Assembly (NCBI GenBank): GCA_949123685.1
Contig: CASBHZ010000014.1
Location: 1-49,866 of the forward strand
Length of the DNA: 49,866 nucleotides
Source of the DNA: an uncultured Bacteroidales bacterium
GTDB lineage: Bacteria > Bacteroidota > Bacteroidia > Bacteroidales > Muribaculaceae
Reading direction: 5' to 3'
The notes under the pieces are model-generated. The model searched no databases and had not been told where the DNA came from. It saw only the letters and a list, made by a program, of their open reading frames with translations. The first letter of the stretch is position 1; the number at the start of each line of letters is the position of its first letter. Shown here one piece after another: positions 49,651 to 49,866 of the stretch. The translations under genes were made by a program, and so were the position numbers.

Positions 49651-49817
49651 CGGGATGGGCGTCTTTTATTTTCTTGGGAATTTTCTTTACAACTTCGGAA
49701 TAACTGTGACGTATCAGAGACTCTATCAAATCGTGTCGTAGGTTTCCACTGATGTTAATCTGGTTCCAATATTTTTTATTCCAATGCCAGGCGGGTTCAA
49801 TTTCAGGGTAGCGATCA
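49625..49817 (-). CDS. MmcQ/YjbR-family protein, N-terminally truncated by the contig end
   Basis: The minus-strand frame from the adapter junction to the TAA at 49625-49627 encodes 63 residues. EPAWHWNKKYWNQI, LRHDLIESLIRHSYSEVV and KKIPKKIKDAHPEIL are the C-terminal hallmarks of the MmcQ/YjbR (CyaY-like fold, predicted DNA-binding) family, normally about 115-120 residues. The start and N-terminal half lie beyond the contig. The stop codon is in the loop of the 49603-49650 hairpin. Confidence 0.85.
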
Positions 49818-49866
49818 AGATCGGAAGAGCGTCGTGTAGGGAAAGAGTGTGTCTCCTTGTGTAGAT
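49818..49866 (-). other. Illumina adapter sequence (assembly artefact)
   Basis: AGATCGGAAGAGC at 49818-49830 starts the reverse complement of the read-1 adapter, followed by the reverse complement of the same 8-nt index-like stretch (49851-49858) and of the P5 end. Not genomic. Confidence 0.98.

Noticed and set aside
1..49866. Terminal inverted repeats of about 47 bp at the two ends, as in a linear plasmid or phage genome
   Set aside because: Both copies are Illumina adapter sequence with an index, not biology.
1..49866. tRNA, rRNA or other structured RNA genes
   Set aside because: No tRNA-like T-loop/acceptor pattern or rRNA segment was recognised by eye; covariance searches could not be run.

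Overview
The window is one assembled contig of about 49.8 kb that still carries Illumina adapter sequence at both ends (1-47 and 49818-49866, inverted, with the same 8-nt index-like stretch). The biological sequence is 48-49817, and both of its ends cut through genes. Gene content and signals point to Bacteroidota, order Bacteroidales, most like a gut Muribaculaceae or Bacteroides relative. The evidence is: promoters of the TTTG-N19/20-TAnnTTTG type; DUF4296 and DUF4290 proteins; the gene order DUF4290-murA-rimM; Rho with a long disordered N-terminal region; meso-diaminopimelate dehydrogenase; carboxynorspermidine decarboxylase; and secreted DPP-IV. No tRNA, rRNA, CRISPR array, transposase or phage gene was recognised.

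Layout. 48-7598 (+): the end of an S1/P1 nuclease, a stand-alone HsdR-N-like nuclease domain overlapping a UvrD/PcrA helicase, NspC, a DPP-IV-type peptidase and a small secreted His/Tyr/Lys-rich protein. 7857-20739 (-): ileS-lspA-DUF4296 (4-nt overlaps), ddl, then rho-aroC-TIGR01212 radical SAM-TlpA-like protein as one operon behind a long-leader promoter, and a short tilS. 20887-24278 (+): reverse rubrerythrin, ruvX, def, ettA. 24373-31091 (-): ddh, an OmpA-like protein, an acidic small protein, rimM, murA, DUF4290, tsaB and a FAD oxidoreductase. 31213-33161 (+): HAD phosphatase and rarA. 33184-36875 (-): beta-carbonic anhydrase, an XRE regulator, an Eis-like acetyltransferase and a 56-residue His-rich membrane protein. 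37145-38886 (+): AI-2E-type permease and HdeD-like protein. 38970-40286 (-): UDP-glucose dehydrogenase. 40287-43582 (+): an accessory segment. 43737-45972 (-): SDR and a PurF-like protein without its glutaminase cysteine. 46149-49580 (+): methyltransferase, NosR-like FMN/4Fe-4S membrane protein, exported nitroreductase and EamA transporter. 49625-49817 (-): the end of an MmcQ/YjbR protein.

How the genes work together. Most of the window is housekeeping: cell wall (ddl, murA, ddh), translation (ileS, tilS, def, ettA, tsaB, rimM), lipoprotein maturation (lspA with a lipoprotein gene beside it), DNA repair (uvrD, rarA, ruvX) and oxygen defence (rubrerythrin). Several core enzymes carry departures from textbook motifs: IleRS has GIHH for HIGH, MurA has Asp for the fosfomycin-target Cys, the PurF-like protein lacks Cys2, TilS lacks its C-terminal domain and AroC lacks an internal segment.

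The best candidate for an undescribed system is 40816-43338. A small radical SAM protein is followed, with 2-nt gaps, by two exported proteins. These share a nearly identical 72-residue N-terminal domain with a C-x5-C-x3-C-x2-C motif ahead of their signal sequences, but one carries a TonB C-terminal domain and the other a CarboxypepD_reg-like domain. A 42-residue membrane peptide follows. The segment is flanked by a methyltransferase-gene remnant and a GCGGAT-rich repeat. Other second-look regions are the XRE gene with a TTTRCAAA site cluster over its own promoter, and the NosR-like/nitroreductase pair.
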